64,000 nucleotides of DNA from Dulcicalothrix desertica PCC 7102 (GTDB taxonomy: Bacteria > Cyanobacteriota > Cyanobacteriia > Cyanobacteriales > Nostocaceae). The stretch is from contig NZ_RSCL01000023.1 of assembly GCF_003991905.1 (NCBI RefSeq), positions 31,859 through 95,858 of the forward strand. Direction: 5' to 3'. Both the position numbers and the translations under genes were made by a program. This document shows, piece after piece, positions 7,072 to 16,757 of the stretch (the first letter of the stretch is position 1; each line of letters starts with the position of its first letter). The notes below the pieces were generated by a model. That model had not been told where the DNA came from, made no database searches, and saw only the letters and a list, made by a program, of their open reading frames with translations.

Positions 7072-9888
7072 TCACTTTATTATAATTAAATCTAAAATAA
7101 TATCAAGCCGAAAATTTTCAACTAAATCTTTTAAACCTTGAATTAAACAAGTTTTACTTGCTGGTATTTGGTCAATTAGATTTAATACAAGTTTATCATC
7201 CAGTGTTTTTGCTGCTTCAGCTAATTCTAACAGCCACTCTCTTGGCATTATATTCAAATCATTACTCGTTAGTTTAATTCTATGTGTCGGCGCCTCTATT
7301 ACTTCAGGTAGATTATTTTTATTTTCGTAAATATATTGCACACCCAAATGTTGAGCGATTTTTTCTAAAAGTTCTTCTTCTGTAAATGGCTTATATATTA
7401 GGTCATCACAACCTGCTGCGAATATAGCTGCGCGCTGTTCTTCAAACGCATTAGCTGTTAAAGCAATAATAATGCATGTACTTTCTTGTTTAATTATTCT
7501 AGTTGCTTCGTATCCATCCAGTACTGGCATTAACATATCCATACAAATAAGATGGGGTTGCCAATTTCTATATTTTTCAATTCCTTCATAACCATTTGCT
7601 GCTGTACAAACTTCAAATCCTACTAAAATAAGCATTTTTGTTAGCAATACACTATTTTCTAACATATCTTCTACTATTAATATACGGTATTTAGGTTGAT
7701 TTGCTTCTATACCAGTAATGCGACGATATGCTAATTTTTGTATTAACTGAGAGTCATCTGCTAACTCAACAGGAATATGAAATGAAAAAATCGACCCTTG
7801 CTTATAAATGCTTTTGACGCTGATATCTCCTCCCATTGCTTGAACAAATTTTTGGCTAATAGCCAACCCTAAACCTGTTCCTTCAATTGATTCTCTTCCG
7901 CTCTGAGATTGAACAAAAGGAACAAACAGTTTACTTATTTCAGCTTCTACTATTCCCGCTCCTGTATCTTGTATTTCAAAGTATAAAGTTGGTTGAAAAT
8001 CATAATTAGAATAATTTACTTTTAAGGTAACACTACCCTTACTAGTAAATTTTATAGCATTACCAAGTAAATTAATTAAAATTTGACGTAATTTACTTTC
8101 ATCTGTTTTGATATATCTTGGTAAGTTGTCTTGAGGTTGAATAATTAATTTGATATTTTTAGATTTTGCTCTAAATTTTAACATTTCTTCTAATAATTTT
8201 ATAAAGTTTAACAAATCAAAGCTATTAGTTTTTACGGTGATTTTTCCAGCTTCAATTTTAGACATTGATAAAACATCATTAATCAGTTGCAGTAAATGAT
8301 TTCCACTACGATGAATAATACTTATATTATTTCGATGTTCTTGTGTTAAGCAACTATCTCGCTCCATGATTTGCGTAAAACCTAAAATCACATTTAAAGG
8401 TGTTCGTAATTCATGACTTACCTTTGAGAGAAATTCACTTTTTGCTTCAGATGCTGCGTTTGCTGCTACTAATGCTTTTTGCAGCGCTATTTCAGCTTGT
8501 TCTCGCTTTTGTAAGGCAGATTGTAATTCTTTGGTACGGTTTTTTACACGAAAATCTAATTGATTGTTGGCGTTTTCTAGAGCTATAAACGCATTATAAA
8601 TTTCTTGCGCCATGCTATTAAATAAATCTGATAATACTGAAAATTCCTTAATTTTATGAGTATTAAAATTGTTTGTATATTTAAAGGAGTTACTACTATT
8701 AAAGTCGGAGTTTACTGCTTCTTCTGTTAATATTTCTGCTGCTAAACTTAATTGCTTTATCGGCGCCGCAATCCAGCACGATGTCAAAATTCCAATTATA
8801 ATTGCTAATATCAAAGTTAGTAAGCATAATAAAATTGTCGTCTGATTATTGGCATTAATTTTTGCCATAAAGTCACATTCAGGCACTACTATAACAATTA
8901 ACCAATCTATGCCATATTTATCCTGCCAAGGAGTCACTTGCACAAATTGCTTTTGATTATTAAATGTAAAATCAAGTTGAGTTGTAGTAGTAATCTTATT
9001 AAGATTTGGAAATTGTTTATTTAAAAAAACTGCTGTGCCTCTAATTAAAGGAGTGCTAATTTGAGACGCTTTAATTCGTTTTGCTTGATTGTTAATAATA
9101 ATGTATCCAGGTTCTTCTGAAGAACTTGCTACTAACATGCCATTGCGCTCAATAATAAAAGTTTGTGCTTTAGGACTAATACGAATGTTACGTAAAAAAG
9201 CGCTAAGTTCTGATAAAATTAAATCTACTCCCAATACGCCAATTAATTTTTTATTACTGTTATATACTGGATAACTCGCAGAAATAGCTATAACATTACT
9301 GTTATCTTGCCAATTATAAATCTCACTCCATATCGGTCTTTGGCTTTTTACTGCATCCGTATACCAAGATGCATCATTTGGATGTCCACCCGGCTTAATT
9401 GTAACTGTACTAAGGCGCCTACCATTTTCATCAACTGAAAAAATTTCGTAATCTTTATTGCTTAACTTTTCAGAAATGCGCTTATAATCGTCCTCTAGCC
9501 CGGCGCCGATGAATTCACCTTTTGTGTTACCAAAGTTAATATAGCTGACATCAAAAATTTGAAGTTGATTCCAAAAATATTGTCCTGTTTTTTGAAAGTT
9601 GTTTAAGTCCAACATCCCTAACTTCACAGCTTGCAAGTTAGTTTTGTTAACTTGGTGCGCTGTTTCCAAGTAACTGTCGAGTTTTTGGTCTATACGCTTA
9701 CTAATTTCACTTCGCATTTGTGTCGCTAAGTTGTTAACTGCCATTTGCCCATTGTGGTAAGAAAAATAACCAACTAGTAACACCGCAGTAAAAGTTTGCA
9801 GAACAAATGGTACTGACAAAACCGTCGTTAATGAAAAAGAACGTTCAAATTTAGGACGGAAAAAGCGATTTAGCCGTTTGATAGACAT
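7072..9888 (-). CDS. Hybrid sensor histidine kinase (dCache-HAMP-HisKA-HATPase-REC)
   Basis: The protein has 938 residues. A first transmembrane helix (about 20-45) and a second (about 345-370) bracket a periplasmic dCache-type sensor domain ending IGVLGVDLILSELSAFL. A HAMP-like segment, a coiled coil and the phosphoacceptor domain follow, with SHELRTPLNVILGF and His near 490. The ATPase domain shows LINLLGNAIKFT, DTGAGI and GTGLGLAIS. A receiver domain has its phosphate-accepting Asp in MDMLMPVLDG near 783. About 70 residues follow without a recognised fold, too short for a full HPt domain. Ligand and target are unknown; no response-regulator gene is adjacent. The start at the ATG before IKRLNRFF fits the short cytoplasmic leader. 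Confidence 0.9.
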   Translation of the reverse strand: MSIKRLNRFFRPKFERSFSLTTVLSVPFVLQTFTAVLLVGYFSYHNGQMAVNNLATQMRSEISKRIDQKLDSYLETAHQVNKTNLQAVKLGMLDLNNFQKTGQYFWNQLQIFDVSYINFGNTKGEFIGAGLEDDYKRISEKLSNKDYEIFSVDENGRRLSTVTIKPGGHPNDASWYTDAVKSQRPIWSEIYNWQDNSNVIAISASYPVYNSNKKLIGVLGVDLILSELSAFLRNIRISPKAQTFIIERNGMLVASSSEEPGYIIINNQAKRIKASQISTPLIRGTAVFLNKQFPNLNKITTTTQLDFTFNNQKQFVQVTPWQDKYGIDWLIVIVVPECDFMAKINANNQTTILLCLLTLILAIIIGILTSCWIAAPIKQLSLAAEILTEEAVNSDFNSSNSFKYTNNFNTHKIKEFSVLSDLFNSMAQEIYNAFIALENANNQLDFRVKNRTKELQSALQKREQAEIALQKALVAANAASEAKSEFLSKVSHELRTPLNVILGFTQIMERDSCLTQEHRNNISIIHRSGNHLLQLINDVLSMSKIEAGKITVKTNSFDLLNFIKLLEEMLKFRAKSKNIKLIIQPQDNLPRYIKTDESKLRQILINLLGNAIKFTSKGSVTLKVNYSNYDFQPTLYFEIQDTGAGIVEAEISKLFVPFVQSQSGRESIEGTGLGLAISQKFVQAMGGDISVKSIYKQGSIFSFHIPVELADDSQLIQKLAYRRITGIEANQPKYRILIVEDMLENSVLLTKMLILVGFEVCTAANGYEGIEKYRNWQPHLICMDMLMPVLDGYEATRIIKQESTCIIIALTANAFEEQRAAIFAAGCDDLIYKPFTEEELLEKIAQHLGVQYIYENKNNLPEVIEAPTHRIKLTSNDLNIMPREWLLELAEAAKTLDDKLVLNLIDQIPASKTCLIQGLKDLVENFRLDIILDLIIIK

Positions 9889-9949
9889 GATATTACTACA
9901 CTATCAAGCTCAAGTATGCCGTTTGTTAATTTGCTTACATTAACACGTC

Positions 9950-10063
9950 AGAAACCGGGTTTCTCTGTAAAATTGTTCTTTATTACAATATATTAATAAA
10001 CAAACCCGGTTTCTATGGGAAATTGTTTTTTCATTACAATATATTAATGAATAAACTCGGTTT
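9950..10063. repeat. Three copies of the AGAAACCGGGTTTCT dispersed palindrome
   Basis: A full palindrome AGAAACCGGGTTTCT lies at 9950-9964, followed by partial copies AAACCCGGTTTCT near 10002-10014 and AAACTCGGTTTCT near 10051-10063. The spacers are also duplicated (TTACAATATATTAAT in both), so this is a small imperfect tandem array in the spacer between the sensor kinase and the next gene. I see no gene in 9889-10117. Confidence 0.85.
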
Positions 10064-10204
10064 CTATGGTTCCTGTATCAATAAATAATTCGATATATTA
10101 AGAGTTCCCTAATAGTTGTGTCATGTTGTCCAATAATACCGGACGTTTTCAAATCAATTGTGTATCCTGAAAAAATCAGTCGATTATTTGGAATGGAGGT
10201 AAAT

Positions 10205-10423
10205 GTGACTCCGAATCTTATGCGTCAGTTTTGGTCGGTACTAGAAAGCGCTCAGAGTAAAACGCTTTTACAAATGGATGATGCAAGCTTGGTACAATGG
10301 CTCGTAAGACAGACCAAGATGCAAACATCCCTCGATTACAGCGAAACTGCTTTTTTGAACGATTACATTCAATCACGGCTAGCTCTTATTCGTGACATGG
10401 CTTACGAACGTTCGTACAATTAA
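10205..10423 (+). CDS. Small conserved cyanobacterial protein of unknown function
   Basis: The protein has 72 residues from a GTG at 10205, chosen because GGAGG at 10195-10199 sits five bases upstream; an ATG at 10118 would add 29 residues without a good ribosome site. The sequence TPNLMRQFWSVLESAQ and DDASLVQWLVRQ resembles a short family I recognise from heterocystous cyanobacteria but whose function I do not know. It is mostly helical and soluble, with no signal peptide or membrane segment. Its stop codon overlaps the stop of the convergent ribD gene in TTAA at 10420-10423. Confidence 0.6.
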   Translation: MTPNLMRQFWSVLESAQSKTLLQMDDASLVQWLVRQTKMQTSLDYSETAFLNDYIQSRLALIRDMAYERSYN

Positions 10424-11613
10424 ATGTTAAGAGGTAAATACCCCTCAATTAAACAGTCAGTTCCAACTAAACGCATTTCAACACGTTCTAAAGCAAGTGC
10501 CTCAGTCATAGTGGTAAAGCCTAAATCTCCGACGGGGGTAGGAGCAGCACTGCCACCTATGATTTTAGGGGCAATAAAAGCTAAAACCTTTTGTACAGCA
10601 TTTTCTTTAATTGCACTTGCTGCTAATGTTCCACCACACTCCCACAACACGTTACAGAAACCACGCTCATAAAAATATGCCATTGCTTTATCGGGTGTAA
10701 GTAAATCTAATTCAATTACTTCTACCCCACGACGACGTAGACTTGCCTGAAAATCGGGGTTTGCTCCCTTACTCGTCAGTACCAAAGTGGGAGCTACCTC
10801 GGTTTGCCACAGGTGAGCTTCTGCTGGTAAGTCAAGACTACGACTCATTACTACCCGTAAAGGATTGCGTGCGAACTCGTTATGACTTGTTAAATATGGA
10901 TTATCTTTTCTAACTGTATTTCCACCTATAACTACTGCATCACATGCTACTCGCGTTTGATAAACTACGCTGCGAGCTTCCTGATTTGTAATCCAAGCGC
11001 TATGACCTGTATTTGTGGCGATTTTACCATCTAGAGTCATGGCATATTTTAATATACCCAACGGGCGCCGATGCAATATTCTATGTATAAAACCTTCATT
11101 TAATTTTCGACAAGCAGCTTCTTCGACTCCAACTATTACCTCAATACCGCCGGAGCGAAGTTTAGCAATACCACCACCTGCGACTAAAGGGTTTGGGTCA
11201 ACCATCCCCACTACGACTTTTGCAACACCTGCTTTGATTAAGGCGGACGAACAAGGTGGAGTGCGTCCATAGTGGTTACAAGGTTCAAGACTAACATAAG
11301 CCGTGGCGCCACATGCATTTTCACCAGCTTCTCGCAACGCAAAAACCTCCGCATGAGGTTCACCAGCTTTAGGATGATACCCTTCTCCAACTATTTTGCC
11401 ATCTTTAACAATAACCGCTCCAACCATCGGGTTTGGCGCTGTGCATCCCAAAGCTTTACGCGCAAGTTCCAAGCATCGCTGCATCATGCGCGCGTCAAAA
11501 CTCGTTCCAATATTTTTAGATTGTGAGTAATAACCCATTGAAATATTAATAGTATTTTCCTGACTTTGGAGCGCTTCGGCATTGGCATGTTGCACTATTG
11601 GGGAGTTATCCAT
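10420..11613 (-). CDS. ribD: Bifunctional riboflavin deaminase/reductase RibD
   Basis: RibD catalyses the deamination and side-chain reduction steps of riboflavin synthesis. Of its 397 residues, the first 45 are a non-conserved leader; the deaminase domain follows with HAEVFAL and PCNHYGRTPPC, the zinc ligands His, Cys, Cys. The reductase domain begins near 185 (PLGILKYAMTLDGKIAT) and contains GGNTVRKDNPYLT and the NADPH-binding LWECGGTLAAS. Length exceeds typical RibD (about 365) because of the leader, so the true start may be the internal Met before MGYYSQSKN or the Met before MQRCLELA. It is transcribed alone, convergent with the small gene at 10205. Confidence 0.93.
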   Translation of the reverse strand: MDNSPIVQHANAEALQSQENTINISMGYYSQSKNIGTSFDARMMQRCLELARKALGCTAPNPMVGAVIVKDGKIVGEGYHPKAGEPHAEVFALREAGENACGATAYVSLEPCNHYGRTPPCSSALIKAGVAKVVVGMVDPNPLVAGGGIAKLRSGGIEVIVGVEEAACRKLNEGFIHRILHRRPLGILKYAMTLDGKIATNTGHSAWITNQEARSVVYQTRVACDAVVIGGNTVRKDNPYLTSHNEFARNPLRVVMSRSLDLPAEAHLWQTEVAPTLVLTSKGANPDFQASLRRRGVEVIELDLLTPDKAMAYFYERGFCNVLWECGGTLAASAIKENAVQKVLAFIAPKIIGGSAAPTPVGDLGFTTMTEALALERVEMRLVGTDCLIEGYLPLNI

Positions 11614-12058
11614 AACCTATATACACCTTTATTTCCGAAACTTCCTGCTACTGTATAACGAATAAAAATGACAGGCTTAAGCCAAGTTTAAAGCGTCATG
11701 CTTAACAATTCCAGCAAAAAGGTAAAATTGATTCTGCTTACTTCTTTCTTTGTGTCCTAAGAAAGCGGGAAAACTCCGTTTACGTTAACGGATAATGTGC
11801 CTTTGTGGTTAATTACTCATAATAATTTTGTATTTTTAGTATGTTTTTTTACATAATACGTAGAGACGTGTAAACCTTTATGTTTTCCCGTAGGGATTAA
11901 TCACGTCTCTACATATCACCTATAAATATATTAAGAGTCCCATCTTCACCAAAGAAAATGGGACTCTAATTTATCACCACACTCCGCCCAATGATTAGGT
12001 GTTAACAAGTAAAATACCAGCTAACACCTTTAATAACGTTAAAATTGGATTTAAAAAT
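11614..12058. other. Spacer with inverted repeats between ribD and mreD
   Basis: No gene is seen. It holds a diverged GTAGAGACGT...ACGTCTCTAC inverted repeat at about 11870-11915 (related copies at 22739, 33003 and 60888) and the hairpin described separately at 11934-11967. The ribD promoter should lie near 11614-11700; no clear motif is evident. Confidence 0.6.
11934..11967 (-). terminator. Hairpin downstream of mreBCD
   Basis: A perfect 10-bp stem AGAGTCCCAT / ATGGGACTCT with a 14-base loop, about 90 bases after the mreD stop. It is followed on the minus strand by a T-rich stretch, so it could end the mreBCD transcript. Confidence 0.5.
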
Positions 12059-12742
12059 TTAGTTTTGCTCTGCAAGCTTAAGCTTTTGCCACCAGCGGTT
12101 TAAAGGATAATAAACGACAGGCGCCCAAAGGCTACTAAGAATAGCAGAAGCAAGAGCGACTCGCTGAAAATATGCCCAAATAAATGTGACATTTCTACCT
12201 CCACTCAAAGCTAGTTGTGATGCAAAAACAGCTTCACTAAAAACTGCCATTACAAAAACAATTAAAGCAATAGAGATAAAGTCCTCTTCTATAAATCTAG
12301 ATTTTTGAATTCCACCAGTGATTAATCCTACCAAACCCAGAGGCAATGCATGAGTCGGTTCAGAATATGTCATGGCATCTTGAAGGAATCCTAAAATGAT
12401 ACCAGCGAAGGCGCCTTGCCATGCATTACGCTTTACACTCCAAGCGACTACCCAAATAAGCAGCCAATTTGGCGCAATTCCGAGTAACTCCATACCAGGT
12501 AAACGGTTGGGTAGCAACATCAAACATAAGAGTACACTGAAAAACATCAAAGAGTAATCTACGATTTGACGAGTTCGGGGTTTCCAACTAGCAATTGGCT
12601 TGAAGTTGAATTTAAATAGTGGTTTTGATTTTGGTTTTGAGGAAGGTGCCTCTTTTTGGCGCGCGGACTGTTTTCTTTTTTTAGGTTTGGCGGAATAAGA
12701 GCTAGTGCGACGCTTGGAACCCTTCCATGAAAATAGCTTCAT
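12059..12742 (-). CDS. mreD: Rod-shape determining protein MreD
   Basis: MreD is the membrane partner of MreC and MreB in the elongasome that guides lateral wall synthesis. The protein has 227 residues with a long basic, Ser/Lys-rich N-terminal extension (about 1-60) before five to six membrane helices, starting IVDYSLMFFSVLLCLMLL and including GIILGFLQDAMTYS, a recognisable MreD segment. The extension is typical of cyanobacterial forms. The gene is third in a mreB-mreC-mreD run, 45 bases after mreC. Confidence 0.85.
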   Translation of the reverse strand: MKLFSWKGSKRRTSSYSAKPKKRKQSARQKEAPSSKPKSKPLFKFNFKPIASWKPRTRQIVDYSLMFFSVLLCLMLLPNRLPGMELLGIAPNWLLIWVVAWSVKRNAWQGAFAGIILGFLQDAMTYSEPTHALPLGLVGLITGGIQKSRFIEEDFISIALIVFVMAVFSEAVFASQLALSGGRNVTFIWAYFQRVALASAILSSLWAPVVYYPLNRWWQKLKLAEQN

Positions 12743-12787
12743 ACTCTTTGAGGTGATGCGTATCTTAAATGTTTAATTTTTGATTGG

Positions 12788-13624
12788 TTAATTAGGTTTG
12801 GCTTGTGAAACAGATTTTTGTGATTCTTGAGTTTCTTTTTGTTTATCAGCGTTTACTGGAGCTTCTGGTTGCGCTTCTGGCTTTGAATAAATTTCAACCC
12901 AATCAAGCGAACGAATTGGTGGGAAAAGTTCGATTTTGGCAATCGATGCAGGTAAGCGCTTTAAATCTAAAGATTTTATACGACCAACCGCAATTCCTGA
13001 TGGAAATTTTTGGCTGTAGGTGGATGTAGCGATTAAATCACCAATTTTGACGTTGGGGACTTTTTCGTAAAACTCAAGTACAGCTTCAGTAGAACCATCA
13101 CCGCGTAATACACCTTTGGCGCCAGTTCGACTAACGGTTACACCAACTTGGCTTTTGAAGTCGCTAACTAACAGCACGCGGCTAGAGTTTGGAGTTACAT
13201 TTTCTACAAGACCAATTAACCCACCTTCGGCACGAACAACAGAACCCTCTTGAACTCCATTGGAACTGCCACGGTTGAGAGTTACTTGTTGCCACCAATT
13301 GTCAGCACTGCGCCCAATTACACGAGCTACAGCCAGAGGTTTTGCGGCTTTTTCTTGTTCGTTATAATTTAAAATTTGTTTAAGCTTTTGATTTTGACTT
13401 TGTAGATCAACAATCTGGGTTTGCAATTCTAATAACTGGGCATCACGTAATCTTTCTTCTTTAGTTGGGCCAGAACTCATAATTTGTAGTGGACGAGTTA
13501 TGCCTTGATAGACCTCAAGTAAAAATGAACCTTGAGTTTGTCGCAGTACAAAAGCACCACCAACTACTAAACCGAGTAAACCTATTTGTAAGCCCCTGCG
13601 CTCCCACCACCGTGCTGTAAACAT
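12788..13624 (-). CDS. mreC: Rod-shape determining protein MreC
   Basis: MreC is a periplasmic scaffold anchored by one helix (about 12-30, GLQIGLLGLVVGGAFVL). A coiled coil follows (about 55-88, LQTQIVDLQSQNQKLKQIL), then the beta-barrel pair of the MreC core with PLAVARVIGRS, GLIGLVENV and VLLVSDFKSQVGV. The C-terminus is a low-complexity Glu/Gln/Pro tail. Length (278) and order agree with the family. It lies between mreB (78 bases upstream) and mreD and should be co-transcribed with them. Confidence 0.93.
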   Translation of the reverse strand: MFTARWWERRGLQIGLLGLVVGGAFVLRQTQGSFLLEVYQGITRPLQIMSSGPTKEERLRDAQLLELQTQIVDLQSQNQKLKQILNYNEQEKAAKPLAVARVIGRSADNWWQQVTLNRGSSNGVQEGSVVRAEGGLIGLVENVTPNSSRVLLVSDFKSQVGVTVSRTGAKGVLRGDGSTEAVLEFYEKVPNVKIGDLIATSTYSQKFPSGIAVGRIKSLDLKRLPASIAKIELFPPIRSLDWVEIYSKPEAQPEAPVNADKQKETQESQKSVSQAKPN

Positions 13625-13702
13625 ACGTACCTTTCTTATAGCTATAAATAATAGGGATACTGGATTCTACCGAGAATCCAGTAACACTTGCTGCATTCTG
13701 CT

Positions 13703-14746
13703 TTACATATTTCGTGAACGAGCGCTAAATACTCGCTCATGCTGTTTAAAGTTCTCCAATACACGACCAGTACCAAGAACTACACAACTTAATGGGTCAG
13801 ATGCTACGTGTGTAACAATACCCGTTTCATGACTAATTAAAGTGTCAATACCCTTAAGTAACGCACCGCCACCAGCAAGCATGATACCCCTGTCGATAAT
13901 ATCTGCCGCAAGTTCCGGAGGTGTACGCTCCAAAGTTCGCTTCACTGCTTCAATAATTACGCTTAAAGGTTCCGACATGCTTTCGCGAATCTCTGGCCCT
14001 TTTATTGTGACAGTACGTGGTAATCCTGAAAGCAAGTGCAAACCGCGAACTTCCATAATTGCTTCTTCGTCATCAGAAGTAGGATAAGCCGAACCAATAC
14101 GAATTTTAATATCTTCGGCAGTTCGTTCGCCAATCACCAAATTATGAACTTTCTTCATATATCCGATTATCGACTCGGTTAACTCATCACCTGCGATACG
14201 TACCGATTCGCTCAATACTGTACCTTGCAAGCTCAGAACTGCTACCTCTGTGGTGCCGCCACCAATGTCAATAATCATATTACCTGTTGGGTCAGCAACT
14301 GGTAATCCGGCGCCTATTGCTGCTGCAACAGGTTCGTCAATCAAAAACACTTCTCTGGCGCCTGCTTGGGCAGCAGCATCCATCACAGCTCGTCGTTCAA
14401 CACCAGTTACACCGCTAGGAATACCGATGACAATTCTTGGTAAAACCAATGACTTGCCCTCGTTAACGCGCTGGATAAAGCTTTTCAACATCAGCTCGGC
14501 GGTATCAAAGTCAGCGATTACACCGTCACGCAAGGGGCGGAGAGCAACCACATTACCTGGTGTCCGACCGAGCATTTTTTTTGCTTCTTCTCCCACTGCC
14601 AATGCGACCTTTTCATTTTGGTCGATGGCTACCACCGAAGGTTCTTGGAGAACAATACCTTTACCACATACGTAAACGAGGGTGTTGGCTGTACCTAAAT
14701 CGATACCCATATCCCGCGATAAGGAAAACTTTTTAAAAAGACCCAC
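13703..14746 (-). CDS. mreB: Rod-shape determining actin homologue MreB
   Basis: MreB forms membrane-bound filaments that organise wall synthesis. All 347 residues are family-typical: phosphate-1 motif [14 protein letters not shown], phosphate-2 [17 protein letters not shown], and the adenosine motif [14 protein letters not shown]. The N-terminus [10 protein letters not shown] is a short amphipathic membrane-targeting leader. It is the first gene of mreBCD; its promoter lies in the 14747-15088 spacer shared with the divergent ssb gene. Confidence 0.97.
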   Translation of the reverse strand: MGLFKKFSLSRDMGIDLGTANTLVYVCGKGIVLQEPSVVAIDQNEKVALAVGEEAKKMLGRTPGNVVALRPLRDGVIADFDTAELMLKSFIQRVNEGKSLVLPRIVIGIPSGVTGVERRAVMDAAAQAGAREVFLIDEPVAAAIGAGLPVADPTGNMIIDIGGGTTEVAVLSLQGTVLSESVRIAGDELTESIIGYMKKVHNLVIGERTAEDIKIRIGSAYPTSDDEEAIMEVRGLHLLSGLPRTVTIKGPEIRESMSEPLSVIIEAVKRTLERTPPELAADIIDRGIMLAGGGALLKGIDTLISHETGIVTHVASDPLSCVVLGTGRVLENFKQHERVFSARSRNM

Positions 14747-15088
14747 GCGCTTCTACGCCCCCTATTTGCGATACTTTTGACTACGAGTTTTTGACTGAAT
14801 CGTGCTGGATTCTATTACTTTTTTTATCCTGAGTCTAGTAAAGCAGGCTATTTTTTATAGAACTTTTGGTAATCTTTACTAAACATGAGCTGCACTACTT
14901 TTTTCTATTCTATGGCTACATCAGTATATCCGTAAGGATTCACTCCGGCGCCGAAGTAATTTTTACCAATTTTCCTGCATAGAGCGACAGTTGCTCTTTA
15001 TCTAAACATATATTTTAGATAGTGACAATTCCTATATGATACAAGTAATATATATAAAGTACCTTTGTACTGAATAGGTAGCATTAGT
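14747..15088. promoter_or_regulatory. Divergent promoter region, mreB / ssb
   Basis: This 342-base spacer must hold the promoters for mreBCD (leftward) and ssb (rightward). It is AT-rich, carries one GGCGCC near 14947, and before ssb has TATATGAT and TATATATAAAG tracts that could serve as -10 regions. I cannot assign exact sites. Confidence 0.5.
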
Positions 15089-15451
15089 ATGAGTATAAAT
15101 TCTATCACTCTTATCGGTCGTGTCGGCACAGACCCAGATATTAAATACTTTGATTCTGGCTCGGTGAAGTGTCGGTTAACATTGGCGGTTAATCGCCGTA
15201 GTCGTGATGCAGAACCAGATTGGTTTAGCTTAGAGATATGGGGTAAAACAGCCCAAATAGCTAAGGATTATGTAACAAAGGGTAAACAAATAGGAGTTAA
15301 GGGTTCTTTAAAATTTGACACTTGGGTTGATAACAAAACAGGTGCCAACCGTTCCACACCAGTTATCTTAGTAGAACAGTTGGAGTTACTAGGTTCTAAG
15401 CGCGATACCGATAACTCAGGAAGCGACTTCGACAGTCCTGATAATTTTTAA
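15089..15451 (+). CDS. ssb: Single-stranded DNA-binding protein
   Basis: This is a 120-residue OB-fold protein: INSITLIGRVGTDPDIKY at the N-terminus, CRLTLAVNRR, then WFSLEIWGKTAQIAKDYVTKG. The C-terminus is short and acidic (SGSDFDSPDNF) but lacks the classical DDDIPF tip, as in many cyanobacterial SSBs. It coats single-stranded DNA in replication and repair. The gene is monocistronic, ending just before a GC-rich hairpin. Confidence 0.93.
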   Translation: MSINSITLIGRVGTDPDIKYFDSGSVKCRLTLAVNRRSRDAEPDWFSLEIWGKTAQIAKDYVTKGKQIGVKGSLKFDTWVDNKTGANRSTPVILVEQLELLGSKRDTDNSGSDFDSPDNF

Positions 15452-15457
15452 CTTGTA

Positions 15458-15479
15458 GCACAGGCATCCCTGCCTGTGC
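15458..15479. terminator. GCACAGGCA hairpin after ssb
   Basis: The 9-bp stem GCACAGGCA / TGCCTGTGC with loop TCCC lies seven bases after the ssb stop and twelve before the end of the convergent SIMPL gene. It has no strong T tract. Related GCACAGGCATCC segments occur near 23738 and 54225, so it is also a dispersed repeat. Confidence 0.55.
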
Positions 15480-15491
15480 CACAATTCAAGA

Positions 15492-16238
15492 TTAATAACT
15501 GATTTGTAAAGTAACTGAAGCTTCAACTTGTTGCTCACCACCAACAACAGGAGTAGGAGGCGCCGCTACATCTGCCCTTACGCTAGCAGCAGCCATTTCT
15601 CGATATACAGGTCTAGGAGGAACGGCGCCATTAATTTGTACGTTAACGACTTCTTTCGGTTTCAAGCCAAGGGTCGTGAATACTGCATTTGCTTGTTGCT
15701 GTGCGTCTTGAGTTGCTTTTTGTAAAGCTTGTCTTTGCGCTTGGGATATCGCTTCATCACTTGCAACAAAACTTATGCCATCAATACGTGTAGCGCCTGC
15801 TTTGACTACATCATCAAGCAAGTTACCAGTTCTATCAGTAGGAATACGGAAATTAACAGTGTTAGTAGCACTGTAACCAGTAATTCGCTGTACGTTGTTA
15901 GTGTAACTGTAAACTGGGTTGAGGTTAATGTTTGTTGTTTGTAATTTTTCAACCCCAGGACGCGATTTTATTAACGTTACTACAGCACTTGAACGACGCG
16001 CCGCTTCTTGCTGAACTTGTTTTGCGTCTTTTCCTTGCACTTCTACACCCACATTGACCTGAGAAAGAGTCGTTGGTATAGACTCTACACCACGTCCACT
16101 TACCGTTAGTGTCCGTAACATCCGCTCCTTTTCTTGAGCTAAACTAGGCTGCACAAAACTAGCGCACAATAATAACGCTACAGGGAACGCTTTCCAAAAA
16201 TTGCCATTAATGCTAGGCATAACTAACTGACTCATCAC
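15492..16238 (-). CDS. SIMPL-domain (DUF541) exported protein
   Basis: The protein has 248 residues with an N-terminal signal segment (about 12-35, FWKAFPVALLLCASFVQPSLA), so it is probably periplasmic or outer-membrane associated. The body matches the SIMPL domain: TLTVSGRGVESIPTTLSQVNVGVEVQG, a conserved GYSATNTVNFRI, and ATRIDGISFVASD. Relatives in other bacteria have roles in envelope or oxidative stress, but no specific function can be inferred here. It is transcribed alone and converges on ssb. Confidence 0.8.
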   Translation of the reverse strand: MMSQLVMPSINGNFWKAFPVALLLCASFVQPSLAQEKERMLRTLTVSGRGVESIPTTLSQVNVGVEVQGKDAKQVQQEAARRSSAVVTLIKSRPGVEKLQTTNINLNPVYSYTNNVQRITGYSATNTVNFRIPTDRTGNLLDDVVKAGATRIDGISFVASDEAISQAQRQALQKATQDAQQQANAVFTTLGLKPKEVVNVQINGAVPPRPVYREMAAASVRADVAAPPTPVVGGEQQVEASVTLQISY

Positions 16239-16757
16239 TCTTCACTCCTTATAAATATACACACGAATTTTTACAGATACTTAAGTCAAATCAATAGTAC
16301 CTGAAATAGATTAAATGCCAAAAATATCAACAATATATCTATTTAATTAGCAAAAATTTACATATAAAATCTTTACCAATCTATTAGATAATTATTGCTT
16401 TTACATTATTTCACTTGAACTTATCAATCACAAAACTAATTATATAGCAGGAGTTTGAATGTAATCGCGACATGTTATAAGATACACTTTCATTCATAAC
16501 CTTTGCCTATTTATTTTTCTTTGTGTACTGTTTTTCAGTTCATTTGAAACCTAATTTATCATGTTTCTACTTTGGCATGGTGCCTTCTTAAAACGATGCA
16601 CGGTTACGTTTTTTGAAACTAAAAAATTACCAGAAACCGGGTTTCTTACGTTTCTTACAAGTTGTAATTATTGGTAATAATTTCTATTAAATTAACTAAA
16701 TAACAATTAATCCCCTAGCAGTTGGTAGAGTAGAGGGATGATTTCGCGTCTTTTACA
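16239..16757. other. Spacer without genes, one dispersed palindrome
   Basis: This 519-base AT-rich spacer holds AGAAACCGGGTTTCT at 16632-16646. It must contain the promoters of the SIMPL gene and of the antiporter gene. I found no small open frame with a ribosome site. Confidence 0.6.
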
